Part shown: piece by piece, positions 24,847 to 36,129 of the stretch | How positions within the stretch are numbered: position 1 is the first letter of the stretch | How the letters are laid out: the number at the start of each line of letters is the position of its first letter | NCBI RefSeq assembly: GCF_023284065.1 | Contig: NZ_JAKIKP010000005.1 | Location: 62,001-126,000 of the forward strand | Direction: 5' to 3' | Origin: Shewanella gaetbuli | GTDB lineage: Bacteria; Pseudomonadota; Gammaproteobacteria; Enterobacterales; Shewanellaceae | DNA length: 64,000 bases | The notes under the pieces: model-generated | Seen by the model: the letters and a program-made list of their open reading frames with translations, nothing else | Databases searched by the model: none | Told to the model about the DNA's origin: nothing | Position numbers and translations under genes: made by a program

Positions 24847-25881
24847 ATGAAGTTTGACTCAAGTACTCTGAAATCTTTATGTTTGCTTCGACTATCAGCC
24901 ATTGGCGACGTTTGTCATGCCGTGGCAATGGTGCAAGCAATTCAGCGTGAGTATCCAAATTTAGCGATAACTTGGGTGATTGGTAAAGTTGAATATCAAT
25001 TAGTTAAAAATCTGCCCGGTATCAATTTTGTTATTTTTGATAAATCCCAAGGTTGGCGAAGTTTTTGGCAGTTAAAAAAGGCCTTAGCTGGGCAAAAGTT
25101 TGATGTACTGTTGCACATGCAAGTGGCGTTAAGGGCGACCGTCGCTTCGTTAATGATCAAGGCGAAATGGCGAGTGGGCTTTGATAAGCAACGCGCTAAA
25201 GAAGGGCAGTGGTTAGTCACAAATCATGCAATTGAACCGCAAACTGAGCCCCATGTATTAGAGGGTTTTATGGGATTTGCTAAAGCCATTGGGGTTAAAA
25301 ATACTCAGGTAGATTGGCAGATACCCGTAAGTGATGCAGATAATGATTTTGCCAATAAATTGATCAACAACGACAAAGTATTAGTCATTTGCCCAGCGGC
25401 GAGTAAAGCTGAACGAAATTGGCTACCGCAGCGATACGCTGAAGTGGCTGACCATGCGCAAACATTAGGGTATAGAGTCATGTTATGTGGCGGCCCTACT
25501 GAGTTAGAGCGTACTTTGGCGCAAAGCATTATTGCTCAAGCAAAGGGCAATATTGAAGTGATGGTGGGTAAAACCACATTGACCCAGCTATTAGCGTTAC
25601 TCAATCGAGCTACTTTAGTTATTGCTCCTGATACCGGCCCTCTTCACATGGCGGTGACCCAAAAAACCCCTGTAATTGGCTTATATGCTCATTCAAACCC
25701 AGGGCGAACGGGACCATTTTTGTATCGCGAAAATACCATTAGTGTTTATCATGAGGTGATTGCCAGCCAAGTAGAAGGTGAAATTCCTTGGGGTAAACGC
25801 GCTAAAGGTGAGCATTTAATGGAACTGGTGAAAACCACTGATGTAATTGAGTGCTTTAATCGGATTTCATCGTTGCAATAA
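24847..25881 (+). CDS. Glycosyltransferase family 9 (heptosyltransferase-like)
   Basis: 344 residues. GT9 enzymes add heptose to the LPS inner core. N-terminal motif RLSAIGDVCH and C-terminal donor motif PDTGPLHMA with the later NPGRTGPF loop are typical. The long open frame starts at 24712, but this reaches over the kdkA start; the ATG at 24847 opens the GT9 domain and is preferred. It is not a close match to E. coli WaaC or WaaF as I recall them, so the exact acceptor is left open. Confidence 0.82.
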   Translation: MKFDSSTLKSLCLLRLSAIGDVCHAVAMVQAIQREYPNLAITWVIGKVEYQLVKNLPGINFVIFDKSQGWRSFWQLKKALAGQKFDVLLHMQVALRATVASLMIKAKWRVGFDKQRAKEGQWLVTNHAIEPQTEPHVLEGFMGFAKAIGVKNTQVDWQIPVSDADNDFANKLINNDKVLVICPAASKAERNWLPQRYAEVADHAQTLGYRVMLCGGPTELERTLAQSIIAQAKGNIEVMVGKTTLTQLLALLNRATLVIAPDTGPLHMAVTQKTPVIGLYAHSNPGRTGPFLYRENTISVYHEVIASQVEGEIPWGKRAKGEHLMELVKTTDVIECFNRISSLQ

Positions 25882-25998
25882 AGCTGATATAAATGAGATT
25901 CTTTTTTAGCTTTTTAAATGGTTAACCTTAGCAAAATTGCTTTTAAAACCGTTTCACATAATTAAAATTGCTACTATGAATAGCAATAGGGCAGGTTA

Positions 25999-27069
25999 AT
26001 GAGAACAGCGCCGGTTATATTGTTTGTCCCGGTATCTTCTACAGAAGGTATTGGAGAATACATGCGCTCAACGATTATTGCGGATGAAATTAGCCAACGT
26101 TGGCCAGAAGCTCAAATTGAATTTGTGCTTAACCGCGCCGCCCCCTACGCAGAACAATGCCAGTATCCCCATCATCTTGTTAATGATACGCCAACTAAGT
26201 GCATTAAAGAGGTCAACCAACTGGTTTCACAATTAAAACCAGACATGGTGATATTTGATGCAGCAGGTAGAAAGGCGCAATTAAAACATGCGCATAAATG
26301 CGGAGCTAAAGTGATTTTTATTAGTCAGCACAAGCGTAAACGTGCCAGAGGGATGAAAATCGAACGCGCGTTAGTTACTGACAGTCATTGGGTGGTGCAG
26401 CCAGAGTTTGTTATTGGCGATATTAGTGCTTTTGCTAAATATAAACTCAATTTCATCAAGCGGCCTTTGCCTATCACAACGGGGTCTATTTTTGCTAAAC
26501 CCGATCAACGCAGGCTGCAAAATTTATTACAACAATATGGCTTAAACGCTGGAAAATACCTAATGTATAGTGCAGGTTCTGGGGGCCACAAAGCAGGAGA
26601 ACAGTTTGCTGCGGATATCTTTGCTGAAACCGCCGAAAAAGTGTACGCCCAAACCGGTATCCCAAGCTTAATGATATTTGGGGCTAATTATCCGAAAGAG
26701 ATAGCAAACTATACTGGCGTAGTGGCCATATCTTCTTTGGATAGTCGCGACTTTATTAGTTTATTAAGCCAAGCTAAAGGCGCCATTTTAAGTGGCGGTG
26801 ACACGTTGCTGCAGTCGATTGCTTTGACTATTCCTACATTGGCGGTACCTGTGTCTAAAGACCAGCCTAGCCGAATTAACTCATGCGCATCACAGCAATT
26901 GGTATTAAATAGCGACATAAATACAAACGATATGGTGGCAGCAGCTCAGTTATTGGTGGATGCGCAAACAAGGCAAGCGTTAATCAGTAACATGATGTCG
27001 ATGGGATGTTCTGGCGGTTTAGAGTTGGCGATGAGTGAAGTGACCCGCTTATTAGACGAGAAATATTAA
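25999..27069 (+). CDS. MurG-like (GT28-type) glycosyltransferase, LPS cluster
   Basis: 356 residues. Two Rossmann-like halves. The C-terminal half has the MurG-like pattern: strand LMYSAGSGG, then ILSGGDTLLQSIALTIPTL, in which the GG-D/S-T-L and P residues sit at the nucleotide-sugar pocket. The N-terminus starts with a VPVSSTEGIGEYMRS loop. The ribosome site is AGGGCAGG. It lies in a run of LPS genes, so a core sugar transfer is likely; donor and acceptor are unknown. It ends 1 base before the GT4 remnant. Confidence 0.7.
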   Translation: MRTAPVILFVPVSSTEGIGEYMRSTIIADEISQRWPEAQIEFVLNRAAPYAEQCQYPHHLVNDTPTKCIKEVNQLVSQLKPDMVIFDAAGRKAQLKHAHKCGAKVIFISQHKRKRARGMKIERALVTDSHWVVQPEFVIGDISAFAKYKLNFIKRPLPITTGSIFAKPDQRRLQNLLQQYGLNAGKYLMYSAGSGGHKAGEQFAADIFAETAEKVYAQTGIPSLMIFGANYPKEIANYTGVVAISSLDSRDFISLLSQAKGAILSGGDTLLQSIALTIPTLAVPVSKDQPSRINSCASQQLVLNSDINTNDMVAAAQLLVDAQTRQALISNMMSMGCSGGLELAMSEVTRLLDEKY

Positions 27070-27070
27070 T

Positions 27071-27341
27071 ATGGCGAAAAGGATAGCGCTAGCAATTGAT
27101 AGCTTAGCAGGGGGCGGAGCAGAAAAAATTGTGATAACGCTAGCCAGAGAATTTATTCGCCAAGGTCATGAAGCACATCTAGTTAGTATTTAGTGCCAAG
27201 ACGAGACCCTAAGGCGTTAGCTGAAAAATGACTGAGGCGCTAGAATCTTACCCTGATATAGTTGCCTCAGACTTATTTGCACATGTTGAGGTTAAAAATA
27301 GTGCGGCTCAATATTTGAAGTTAATTAACCTTGAGGTGTAA
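27071..27341 (+). pseudogene. Collapsed GT4 glycosyltransferase (internal deletion plus frameshift)
   Basis: An intact start encodes 40 residues with the GT4 opening LAGGGAEKIVITLA and then meets TAG at 27191. In another frame from 27193 the DNA encodes VPRRDPKALAEK, the typical VP-x-D-x-x-A-L-A C-terminal motif of GT4 enzymes. After an A5 run this shifts frame to MTEALESYPD... ending INLEV and a stop at 27339. So the first 40 and last 50 or so residues remain while the roughly 250 between are lost. The former gene was probably an LPS core glycosyltransferase in an operon with the upstream gene. Confidence 0.85.
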
Positions 27342-28134
27342 ATTCATTTAGCCCTAATTTACAAGCTCGAGTGCGCTGCTGTTGAATTTGCTTGAGTAAG
27401 TTTTCATTGGCTTGCAAATTACCACGGCAATTTTCTTTATGGGATAAGTGGTAACCCACTGCGTAATACTTAGCTATTTTACGTTGTTTTCCCGAGTTAA
27501 TTAGCCGTTGTGCAAACTCTTGATCTTCTGGGCCCCAGCCTTCAAATTCGGCATTAAAACCATTAACTTCCATAGCATCCTCAAGCCAAAACGCCATGTT
27601 GCAAGAGTGAATCCCTTTAATTGAATTAACGGCCGTTTTACTGGTTTTTTGATGTAACCATAAGCAACGAAGAGCGAGATCTCGACCGCGGGCAATTCCT
27701 TTCGAAAAAAAGCACAGTTTGGAGATTTGAGGTGCTTTAGCATTTAAAATATCATCGGTAATGCCTTGGGCTAATTTAACTCTTTTACCAGTGACGAAGT
27801 AACCTGCTTCTGCAATGTTGATGTGATCAGAGATAAAGTGTTTATCTAACACGATGTCACCATCAATCAAAATAATATACTCGTGACTGGCTTGGGCGAT
27901 GGCTTTATTACGGCTTCTTGATACCCGAAAACCTTTATCTTCTTGCCAACTATGAATGACCGGTATTGAAAAATGAGGCCGCATCGACGTGATTAATTCG
28001 GCCGTTTCGGCTGAAGAGCCATCATCAGCAATGATAATTTCATCGGGTAATGTCCGTTGCGCTAATACACTCAGTAACACAGCTTTTAAGGCCGGATGCC
28101 AATTATAAGTAGTGATAATTAAGGTCGTTTTCAT
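27325..28134 (-). CDS. Glycosyltransferase family 2 (with galactosyltransferase-type C-terminal region)
   Basis: 269 residues. The GT-A fold is clear: TLIITTYNW start, nucleotide-sugar residues IIADDGSS (about residue 34), DxD-type IDGDIV (about residue 91), and the C-terminal GWGPEDQEF block of Glyco_transf_7C. It probably adds a core sugar. It is convergent with the GT4 remnant and overlaps its last bases by 17. The ATG follows TTATTTAGC, a weak ribosome site. Confidence 0.85.
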   Translation of the reverse strand: MKTTLIITTYNWHPALKAVLLSVLAQRTLPDEIIIADDGSSAETAELITSMRPHFSIPVIHSWQEDKGFRVSRSRNKAIAQASHEYIILIDGDIVLDKHFISDHINIAEAGYFVTGKRVKLAQGITDDILNAKAPQISKLCFFSKGIARGRDLALRCLWLHQKTSKTAVNSIKGIHSCNMAFWLEDAMEVNGFNAEFEGWGPEDQEFAQRLINSGKQRKIAKYYAVGYHLSHKENCRGNLQANENLLKQIQQQRTRACKLGLNEFTPQG

Positions 28135-28985
<851 letters not shown>

Positions 28986-28993
28986 GTGTTTTC

Positions 28994-30487
28994 ATGTTAA
29001 AAGGATTTAAGCCCACAACGCTGCCGTTTAGCGTTACCGCACTGGCAGCCCTTTTTTGTACTGGTTTACAAGCGGCACCTTGGGTAGATACCTCTGATAT
29101 CTATTTACGTGCTGATATTCAAGCATTGGCGGATGCGGGAGTTATTACCGTGCCGGTAAACACTTATCCGCTAATGTGGTCTGGTATTGCAGCTGACTTA
29201 GCCAAGGCCGAGCCGTCGTTAATGTCTGCTGATTTAGTTTCAGCATTTGCTAGAGTCAATTTTTATTATCAAAATGCCACTGAAAACCGTGGTAATACCC
29301 GCATTAAAGCTGTGGGTGCCACTGATGCTGCAAGGTTTCAACACTTTGGCTCAGATTACCGTGAAAAAGCTCAATTAACTGCATCCAATGAGTATGTGGG
29401 TGAACGAATAGCCTATAAAGTGTCGGTTTCGGCTAACTATGACCCAGCAGATGACAAAGAGCTGCGATTAGATGATTCTTATTTTGCCGTGACGATGGGC
29501 AATTGGATTATGACCGCAGGGACATTAGAGCAATGGTGGGGGCCAGGTTTCGACTCTGGTTTAATGAAAACCAACAATGCCCGTCCAACTCCGTCATTAA
29601 TGTTCACACGAAATAATCCGCAAGCATTTGAAACCCCTTGGTTATCTTGGATTGGCCCGTGGGCTTTGACGGGGGGGGTAAGTATGTTAGAAGAGGAGCG
29701 TTATGCACCTCATACACTATTGTGGAATCTGAGAGGTTCAGTTAGGCCAATTAAGCAGCTAGAAGTTGGCTTATCATGGACGGTGCAATTTTGTGGTGAA
29801 GGCCAAGAATGTGATGCTAGCAGTGCTTGGAAATCGATTACTGGTCAACGAGACTGTCGTGAAGAGAATGGTTTTGGCTGCTCTAATTACGGTAATCAAA
29901 TGGCAGGTTTGGATGTAAGGTTCAGCGAAACAATTTATGACGTGCCTGTGGGGATTTATTTAGAGCGCACTTGTGAAGACTCGAAAGGCCAGCCTTGGCA
30001 AATTGCTGATTGTGCAAAAATGGCGGGTGTAGATACTCGGTTTGGTTCTGCAAATAGTCAGCATAAATTGTTCTTAGAATACACAGACACTTTGGTATTT
30101 TGTGGTGAAGACCCCACCAAATTCAATTGTTTTTATGAGCATAGTACTTATCAAAGTGGCTCTCGATATTATCAAAGAACACTTGGCAGCACTTATGACA
30201 GTGATGCACAAGTATATGCATTAGGCTGGGTAGGCCAATTTAAAGACAGTCGTGGAATAACCTCTATTTTGCGCTATGCACAGTTAAATAAAGACGGTGC
30301 TAACCGTGGCGGTGAGTGGGCTCCTCAACCTCTTAAAGAAGACTTACTTATGTTAGAAGTGTCTTATCGTATGCCATTGTTGGCCGGTATGATGACCTTT
30401 GGTGGCACAGTGTCAAACTCGCAATTTGAAGTGCAAGACGATGAAACTGATGGTACTTTATTTACCCGTTACGAATACCGTTTTTAA
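28994..30487 (+). CDS. Capsule-assembly Wzi-like outer-membrane beta-barrel protein
   Basis: 497 residues. A signal peptide ends near residue 27 (GLQAAPW). The early region (YLRADIQALADAGVITVPVNTYPL) and the barrel pattern GTLEQWWGPGFDSGL match the Wzi family, whose E. coli member anchors surface polysaccharide. It ends with an aromatic Phe, the usual signal for barrel insertion. There are several Cys in mid-protein loops. It is next to coaD and the LPS cluster; no capsule export genes are in view. Confidence 0.85.
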   Translation: MLKGFKPTTLPFSVTALAALFCTGLQAAPWVDTSDIYLRADIQALADAGVITVPVNTYPLMWSGIAADLAKAEPSLMSADLVSAFARVNFYYQNATENRGNTRIKAVGATDAARFQHFGSDYREKAQLTASNEYVGERIAYKVSVSANYDPADDKELRLDDSYFAVTMGNWIMTAGTLEQWWGPGFDSGLMKTNNARPTPSLMFTRNNPQAFETPWLSWIGPWALTGGVSMLEEERYAPHTLLWNLRGSVRPIKQLEVGLSWTVQFCGEGQECDASSAWKSITGQRDCREENGFGCSNYGNQMAGLDVRFSETIYDVPVGIYLERTCEDSKGQPWQIADCAKMAGVDTRFGSANSQHKLFLEYTDTLVFCGEDPTKFNCFYEHSTYQSGSRYYQRTLGSTYDSDAQVYALGWVGQFKDSRGITSILRYAQLNKDGANRGGEWAPQPLKEDLLMLEVSYRMPLLAGMMTFGGTVSNSQFEVQDDETDGTLFTRYEYRF

Positions 30488-30516
30488 CTCAGTTTTATCT
30501 GCAGTTTAGGTTTATT

Positions 30517-30540
30517 AAGGGAGCATTCGCTCCCTTTTTT
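30517..30540 (+). terminator. Terminator between wzi-like gene and mutM
   Basis: Stem AAGGGAGC/GCTCCCTT with ATTC loop and a T run on the plus strand. Confidence 0.85.
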
Positions 30541-30544
30541 ATCG

Positions 30545-31360
30545 TTAACGAGATTGGCAAATACCACAAAATACGGTGGTGCGCTGACCGAGTTTTATTT
30601 CTGATAATAAGTTGCCACATTCGGTACAGGTTTCGCCTCCTCGCCCATATACATGTAGTTTTTGGGCAAAATAGCCGGGTTTTCCGTCTGCGTTAGTAAA
30701 ATCTTTCAAGGTTGTTCCGCCTTGTTTAATGGCGTGAGCAAGTACCTTTTTAATTTCGCTGACTAACACTGTCAGCCTTTCTACATCAATTGAACCCGCA
30801 GCAGCTTGTGGATGAATACCTGACGCAAATAGCGCTTCATTGGCATAAATATTCCCGACCCCCACCACAATATGGTTATCCATAATGCACAATTTAATGG
30901 CTTTTTTCTTATTAGCTAAAGCCGCTTGCAGTTGCGTAACGTTAAATTCATCACTTAATGGTTCAGGCCCTAGCTTCGACAATAACGGATGGCCATCTTC
31001 GGGTAATTCGTACCATAACCAAGCGCCAAATCTGCGTGGGTCATTAAAGCGAAGCATTTGGCCATTTTGAAGAACTAAGTCAATATGGTCATGTTTTTCT
31101 GGTGGGGTATTTCTAGCCAAAATACGTAAACTACCAGACATGCCTAAATGAATAATGGTTAAGCCTGCTTGGGTTTCTATCAACAAATACTTGGCTCGGC
31201 GGCGAACATTTAAAATGGTTTGTCCAACAATATTCTGTGCCACCTCAGGAACCGGCCAACGCAATGAGCCATTACGGACAATTAATTGGTCTACGGTTTG
31301 GTCAATTAAATAGGGCGAGACCCCTTGGCGGGTGACTTCAACTTCGGGTAATTCAGGCAT
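30545..31360 (-). CDS. mutM: Formamidopyrimidine-DNA glycosylase
   Basis: 271 residues. It removes 8-oxoguanine and cleaves the abasic site. The catalytic N-terminus PELPEVE (Pro after the start Met, and Glu) is present, as is the Lys in the MSGSL-region, and the C-terminal zinc finger CTECGN...CGICQ. Length is normal. Downstream of the 153-residue protein on the same strand. Confidence 0.96.
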   Translation of the reverse strand: MPELPEVEVTRQGVSPYLIDQTVDQLIVRNGSLRWPVPEVAQNIVGQTILNVRRRAKYLLIETQAGLTIIHLGMSGSLRILARNTPPEKHDHIDLVLQNGQMLRFNDPRRFGAWLWYELPEDGHPLLSKLGPEPLSDEFNVTQLQAALANKKKAIKLCIMDNHIVVGVGNIYANEALFASGIHPQAAAGSIDVERLTVLVSEIKKVLAHAIKQGGTTLKDFTNADGKPGYFAQKLHVYGRGGETCTECGNLLSEIKLGQRTTVFCGICQSR

Positions 31361-31399
31361 ATCAATGTGTTCACTTAGGTAAGGGAATGATAAAAATAA

Positions 31400-31852
31400 T
31401 TAATCTGATTGTACGTTGACTATGGGGATCAGATCAGCGCGCATGCTCGGAGGAATAACATACCAGTTGAACCCTGGGGATTGTAATAAGCCTTCATCCA
31501 CAAATAATAACCATACTTGAGGCTGGTCAATATTACCTATAACCAAAGTGATTTTAATAGGAATTGAGCGATGAACAGGCTCAGTTTGTATTGCTGAAAC
31601 GGTAATGTTTTGCCAAGCATCGACCCAATTTTGGCAATTTAAAACATCGTTGGAGCATTGCGACTTCTGTTGGCTACTGGCAAACCATTGGTTAGATATT
31701 TGCAATTGCTTTAACGGCAAGTTGCTGTCAAATAAAGGCATAACATCAGTGGGCATGTGCTCAGTTTTTTGATTAATAAAACTGAGCACGGCAATCATCA
31801 TCGCACTGGCAATGATAATAATGGTATTCCATTTTTTACGAGATAAAGCCAT
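31400..31852 (-). CDS. Membrane-anchored protein of unknown function
   Basis: About 150 residues. N-terminal membrane helix (about 10-28), then a soluble, periplasm-like domain with two Cys close together (CSNDVLNC). No family recognised. In-frame GTG codons at 31861 and 31858 would add 3 residues; ATG 31852 is used. It lies between moaA and mutM, all on one strand, with 39 and 62 bases to its neighbours. Confidence 0.6.
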   Translation of the reverse strand: MALSRKKWNTIIIIASAMMIAVLSFINQKTEHMPTDVMPLFDSNLPLKQLQISNQWFASSQQKSQCSNDVLNCQNWVDAWQNITVSAIQTEPVHRSIPIKITLVIGNIDQPQVWLLFVDEGLLQSPGFNWYVIPPSMRADLIPIVNVQSD

Positions 31853-31914
31853 AAACACCACTTAGTTAGTTAACAATAACTAAAGTTTATCACTGCTGGG
31901 GTAAATTACGAGTA

Positions 31915-32898
31915 TCAGCCACCAGTCGCGTTCATAAAGCGCAAAACTTGCACGCCTTCTTGGTCAAAATGGTGCGACTGTGGTTTAAATTGTATCCCGT
32001 CTAAAATAGCGTGTTTTAGGCGTTCAATATCGCCGGGGTGTGCTCTAACAATGGCTTTTAGGTCAATGGAGTTTTCATTACCTAAACACAGTAATAGTCG
32101 TCCTTCTACGGTTACCCGAACACGATTACATTCATGGCAAAAATTATTACTGTGGGGTGAAATAAACCCAACATGGGTGCTGCTATCGGCCATTTGATAG
32201 TATCGAGCTGGCCCGCCAGTGCGTTTACTGGAAGGAATAAGAGGATATTGCGCCTCAATAAGTGCTTTTACTTCGTCACTAGAGCAATGGCGACTTTGCT
32301 TACGTTCATCAATGACTCCTAATGGCATTTCTTCAATAAAGGCGATATCAAGGTTTCGCGCACGACAAAAGTTCACTAAATCGATCACTTCGTGATCATT
32401 TTGTCCGCGTAAAATAACCGCGTTGATTTTAATTTTTCTGAAGCCCGCAGCTATTGCGGCATCTATACCAGCGATGACTCGGTCTAACTTACCGTTACGG
32501 GTTAGTTGGGTAAATAACTCTGGATTTAGAGTATCGAGGCTAATATTAAGCCTTGAAAGGCCATTATCAAATAAAGGTTGTGCCAATTTAGTTAAACGAG
32601 AGCCGTTAGTGGTCATCGACAGGTCTTCTAACCCAGGCAAATTCCCTAATAGTTTGACTAGCTGATCGCAATCAGTGCGAACTAAAGGCTCTCCACCAGT
32701 AAGGCGAATTTTTTTTACCCCTAACTCAGTAAAGGCTTGGGCAACCCATGATAGCTCTTCAAGCGACAGCACTTGTTGGCGAGGCAAAAATTCGGGGTCT
32801 TCACTCATGCAATAAACACAGCGAAAATCACAGCGATCTGTGACTGATAATCGCAAGTAATCAACTTGGCGATTGAATCCATCCACTATTTGACTCAT
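31915..32898 (-). CDS. moaA: GTP 3',8-cyclase MoaA
   Basis: 327 residues. Radical-SAM enzyme for the first step of molybdopterin synthesis. N-terminal cluster at Cys23, Cys27 and Cys30 (CDFRCVYC), the TGGEPL motif, the second cluster in FCHECNRVR...LLC, and the C-terminal Gly-Gly tail. All are intact. Last gene of the molybdopterin operon; moaC-type genes are not in this window. Confidence 0.97.
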   Translation of the reverse strand: MSQIVDGFNRQVDYLRLSVTDRCDFRCVYCMSEDPEFLPRQQVLSLEELSWVAQAFTELGVKKIRLTGGEPLVRTDCDQLVKLLGNLPGLEDLSMTTNGSRLTKLAQPLFDNGLSRLNISLDTLNPELFTQLTRNGKLDRVIAGIDAAIAAGFRKIKINAVILRGQNDHEVIDLVNFCRARNLDIAFIEEMPLGVIDERKQSRHCSSDEVKALIEAQYPLIPSSKRTGGPARYYQMADSSTHVGFISPHSNNFCHECNRVRVTVEGRLLLCLGNENSIDLKAIVRAHPGDIERLKHAILDGIQFKPQSHHFDQEGVQVLRFMNATGG

Positions 32899-32936
32899 AT
32901 GGGTTACCTACTTAACACTAAAAATATCTGTGAAAC

Positions 32937-34766
32937 TTACAGTACATCAGCAAAAGGTTGAATAAACACGCTTTCACCTTTCGCTATACCGTCATCTTGT
33001 TCGCCAATGACAATTAAGCAATTGGCATTAACCATTGAGCTCAACATGCCTGAGCCCTGTGCACCGGTAGATTTAACATGCATCTTGCCATCCGTATCTA
33101 GATGATAGATGCCTCTTAAAAACTCGGTTCGACCGGTTTTACTGCGCAGGTTTTCATCTGCAATTGCGGGGATATATTGAGGGTGCCAAGGGCGGTTATC
33201 AGCAAATTCTTGCTCGCCAGACAACTTACGAAGTGCAGGTTGTACAAACTGTAAAAACGACACCATAACCGCAACAGGATTACCTGGTAAGCCAAAAAAT
33301 AATGTGTCGTTAATTTTACCTACAGCAAGTGGGCGGCCGGGGCGCATGTTAATTCGCCAGAAATTAATGTGGCCAATTTTAGCTAACACGGTTTTAATAT
33401 AATCGGCGTTACCTACAGATACGCCGCCTGAACTAATCACTACATCTGCAGTTAAGCTGGCTTGTTGCAATGCGTCAGTTAAGGCTTGTTCGTTATCTTC
33501 AATAATACCTAGGTCAACAACTTTACAGCCTAATTTACGTGCCATTGATTTTATGGTGTAACGGTTTGAGTCGTAAATACAATTTGGCTTTAAAGGCTCG
33601 CCAGGTTGGCTAACCTCGTCACCGGTTGAAAATACCGCCACAACAGGTGCGTTGACCACTTCGGCTTGATTGCACCCTAAAGAGGCCAATAGTCCGAGTT
33701 CGGCCGCGGTTAAACGGGTTCCTTTAGCTAATGCCACATCATTAATGCCAATATCTTCACCCGCTAAACGCACATGTTGGCCCGATTTTATCTGTTCTGG
33801 CTCAAGCAAGGTTAACGTGTCTGCATCTGCTTCGCATAGTTCACGAGGCTGAACCGTGTCGACTCCAGCTGGAATAGGCGCACCGGTCATAATTCTAACG
33901 GCTTCACCTGATTGCACGGTGTGTTCATAACCATGGCCGGCTAGCACTTCTGCTACCACGGTTAAGGTTTTCCCTGAGGCAACATCACTGTAAGCAAAAC
34001 CATATCCATCCATTGCTGAATTGGTTTGTTGAGGTACATTCACTGGCGAGATACTGTCGCTGGCTAACACACGATTATCTAACTCATCTAACGCTAAAGT
34101 TTCACTACTTTTGAGCGGCGTGACTTGGCTTAAAATATGGTTAATACCTTGGGCAACAGACAAGCCTTGCTCGCCACTTTGAGGCGTGCTGGCTAAAGCA
34201 GGATTAACAGGGATATTCACTTCAGGTGCTTGCCACGATTGTTGGTATTGCATAACAAAATCAGCAATTTGACCAACATTGTTCAAGTCTAGTCGCGTGA
34301 GTTCATCTGGGGTGGTCGTGTCATCACAACAGGCAATGGCGACAATGTTTTCGTCGTGTGTGTGAATAAAAGGCTTACCATGAGAAGCACGATGTAATTC
34401 AATTTTTGGTAATGCGAGTTTTTTAAAGCCTTCAACTAATACAATATCAACTTTATCTTGTTCAATCTGCTTTAACAGGTGTTGTAGGCTCGGGTCGGTA
34501 TCTAATGGCTCTTCGGTCATTAATGCCCAGCGGATATGCGACGCCACTAACATTTGCTTAGCACCCGCTTTTCGCATTTCGTAACTGTCTTTGCCCGGAA
34601 TATCGACATCAAAGTTATGATGGGCGTGTTTAATCACCGCTAGTCTGACACCGCGGCGGTTTAATTCAGGGATCAGTTGCTTGAGTAGCGTTGTTTTTCC
34701 GGTACCGCTATACGCACAAAATCCAAGAACGGGAATAGACAGTGGGTTACTAAAAACACTAGACAT
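32937..34766 (-). CDS. MobB-MoeA fusion protein
   Basis: 609 residues. Residues about 10-170 are MobB-like: P-loop GYSGTGKTTL-type motif (seen as AYSGTGKTTLL), GKDSYEMRKAGA and the VEGFK block. Residues about 200-609 are MoeA-like: ALDELDNRVLA start, PxxxNSAMDGY, SGGVSVGNADY, GRPLAVG and PGNPVAV motifs. MoeA inserts molybdate or tungstate into the dithiolene; MobB is a GTP-binding partner of MobA. The two are separate genes in E. coli. It is next to mobA, 18 bases apart. Confidence 0.93.
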   Translation of the reverse strand: MSSVFSNPLSIPVLGFCAYSGTGKTTLLKQLIPELNRRGVRLAVIKHAHHNFDVDIPGKDSYEMRKAGAKQMLVASHIRWALMTEEPLDTDPSLQHLLKQIEQDKVDIVLVEGFKKLALPKIELHRASHGKPFIHTHDENIVAIACCDDTTTPDELTRLDLNNVGQIADFVMQYQQSWQAPEVNIPVNPALASTPQSGEQGLSVAQGINHILSQVTPLKSSETLALDELDNRVLASDSISPVNVPQQTNSAMDGYGFAYSDVASGKTLTVVAEVLAGHGYEHTVQSGEAVRIMTGAPIPAGVDTVQPRELCEADADTLTLLEPEQIKSGQHVRLAGEDIGINDVALAKGTRLTAAELGLLASLGCNQAEVVNAPVVAVFSTGDEVSQPGEPLKPNCIYDSNRYTIKSMARKLGCKVVDLGIIEDNEQALTDALQQASLTADVVISSGGVSVGNADYIKTVLAKIGHINFWRINMRPGRPLAVGKINDTLFFGLPGNPVAVMVSFLQFVQPALRKLSGEQEFADNRPWHPQYIPAIADENLRSKTGRTEFLRGIYHLDTDGKMHVKSTGAQGSGMLSSMVNANCLIVIGEQDDGIAKGESVFIQPFADVL

Positions 34767-34784
34767 ATGGACCTCTACTTAATT

Positions 34785-35393
34785 TTACTGCGCTATTTTC
34801 TGGGCAAGTTGTTGTTTTTGTTCTGGCGTATTAACGTTAACAAATGCGTCAGGTTGATCTGAAAAATCGGTAACTTGATAATGATGTTGGCTATACCAAA
34901 TATCAATTTTGCGTTCGCCAGCATCTAAAAAGGCTTGCATAGATTGATATAAGCTAGGCTTAATTAACATCACTACTGGCTGTTCTCTTTTACCGTCACT
35001 GGCCACCACAATCTCTGCGTTGGTCGTGACTAATGTGTGCAACATTCTGCTGCTTAAATCTTTAGGCAGTAATGGGCAGTCACAAGGAACGACCAATAAT
35101 AAGTCGGCTTTGGTGTGCTTCATCGCGGTTATCATGCCCGCTAAAGGCCCTAAGTAACCAGATTCAAGATCACTTAATACAGGGTAACCAAATTGGCTGT
35201 ATTGTTGTTGGTTGCGATTAGCATTAATCACAACCTGGTTGACTTGAGGTGCGATACGGTTAATCGCATGACTGATCATGGGTTGGTCATTTAATGTGAC
35301 CAAACCTTTGTCATCACCCCCCATCCTTCTTGCCATGCCTCCGGCAAGGATGACGGCTTCAATATTGGGAGTTTGCTCATTTTGCAAGGACAT
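34785..35393 (-). CDS. mobA: Molybdenum cofactor guanylyltransferase MobA
   Basis: 202 residues. It adds GMP to Mo-molybdopterin, needed for enzymes of the DMSO reductase family. GTP-binding motif [16 protein letters not shown] near the N-terminus; PCDCPLLP carries the metal-binding Asp. The start lies 17 bases inside the end of the ABC ATPase gene, with GGAA before the ATG. Confidence 0.94.
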   Translation of the reverse strand: MSLQNEQTPNIEAVILAGGMARRMGGDDKGLVTLNDQPMISHAINRIAPQVNQVVINANRNQQQYSQFGYPVLSDLESGYLGPLAGMITAMKHTKADLLLVVPCDCPLLPKDLSSRMLHTLVTTNAEIVVASDGKREQPVVMLIKPSLYQSMQAFLDAGERKIDIWYSQHHYQVTDFSDQPDAFVNVNTPEQKQQLAQKIAQ

Positions 35394-36129
35394 AAGAGGG
35401 TTCCATAGCTAAATTATCTTGCTGAGTGTCTAAATTAGGCACATGTTGGCTAGTATGAATTTTTTGATGATTAATATGCCAATGTTGTTGGCATAAGGCC
35501 GTTAACCCACAGGTTTGATGGCTACTAATCAGTAGACCTGTACCCTGCATTTTTAACAAATTGATCATTGCTAAAACCAGTTTTTGCGAGTGTTTGTCCA
35601 TATTTGAAATGGGTTCATCTAACATCAGTAGTTTCGGCTGACATATCCACGCTCTCGCAATGGCTAAACGCTGACGTTCCCCGCCTGATAAATTTGATGC
35701 ACTGTGATCTAACAACTGGCTTAATTGCGCCATCTCGATGGCTTGATGGAGCCTTTGCGATATAGTTGGCTGTTGCAGTTCACGTCGAGATAAGCCGTAG
35801 GTTAGGTTGTAGCGTACTGAGCCATCAAACAAATAGGGGTGCTGGTGTAAGTATACGGCTTTACCTAATAATGAGTTGGTATGCCACCATGCTGATTTAT
35901 CAAACCCTGTCGCAATCAACTTGCCTTGAGTTGGCTTGAGTAGTCCTGCCAGAATTTTCATTAACGTTGACTTGCCAGTCCCGTTGTCACCTTGAAGGTA
36001 AATGACGTCACCTTGGCGAAACGTTAAGCTATCTACGCTAAATAATGTACGTTGTTCAAATTGTTGGACTAAGTTGGTTACATTGACCGAAGCAATTTGA
36101 GAATGTTGAGAAGATGACATCTGACTCAT
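35377..36129 (-). CDS. tupC: Tungstate-type ABC transporter, ATP-binding protein
   Basis: 250 residues. Walker [10 protein letters not shown] (about residue 48), signature [14 protein letters not shown], Walker B LLMLDEP and a switch His follow the family order. It lacks the C-terminal regulatory extension of ModC. It starts on the last base of the permease stop (TAATG). Ion specificity is read from its neighbour TupA. Confidence 0.88.
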   Translation of the reverse strand: MSQMSSSQHSQIASVNVTNLVQQFEQRTLFSVDSLTFRQGDVIYLQGDNGTGKSTLMKILAGLLKPTQGKLIATGFDKSAWWHTNSLLGKAVYLHQHPYLFDGSVRYNLTYGLSRRELQQPTISQRLHQAIEMAQLSQLLDHSASNLSGGERQRLAIARAWICQPKLLMLDEPISNMDKHSQKLVLAMINLLKMQGTGLLISSHQTCGLTALCQQHWHINHQKIHTSQHVPNLDTQQDNLAMEPSYVLAK

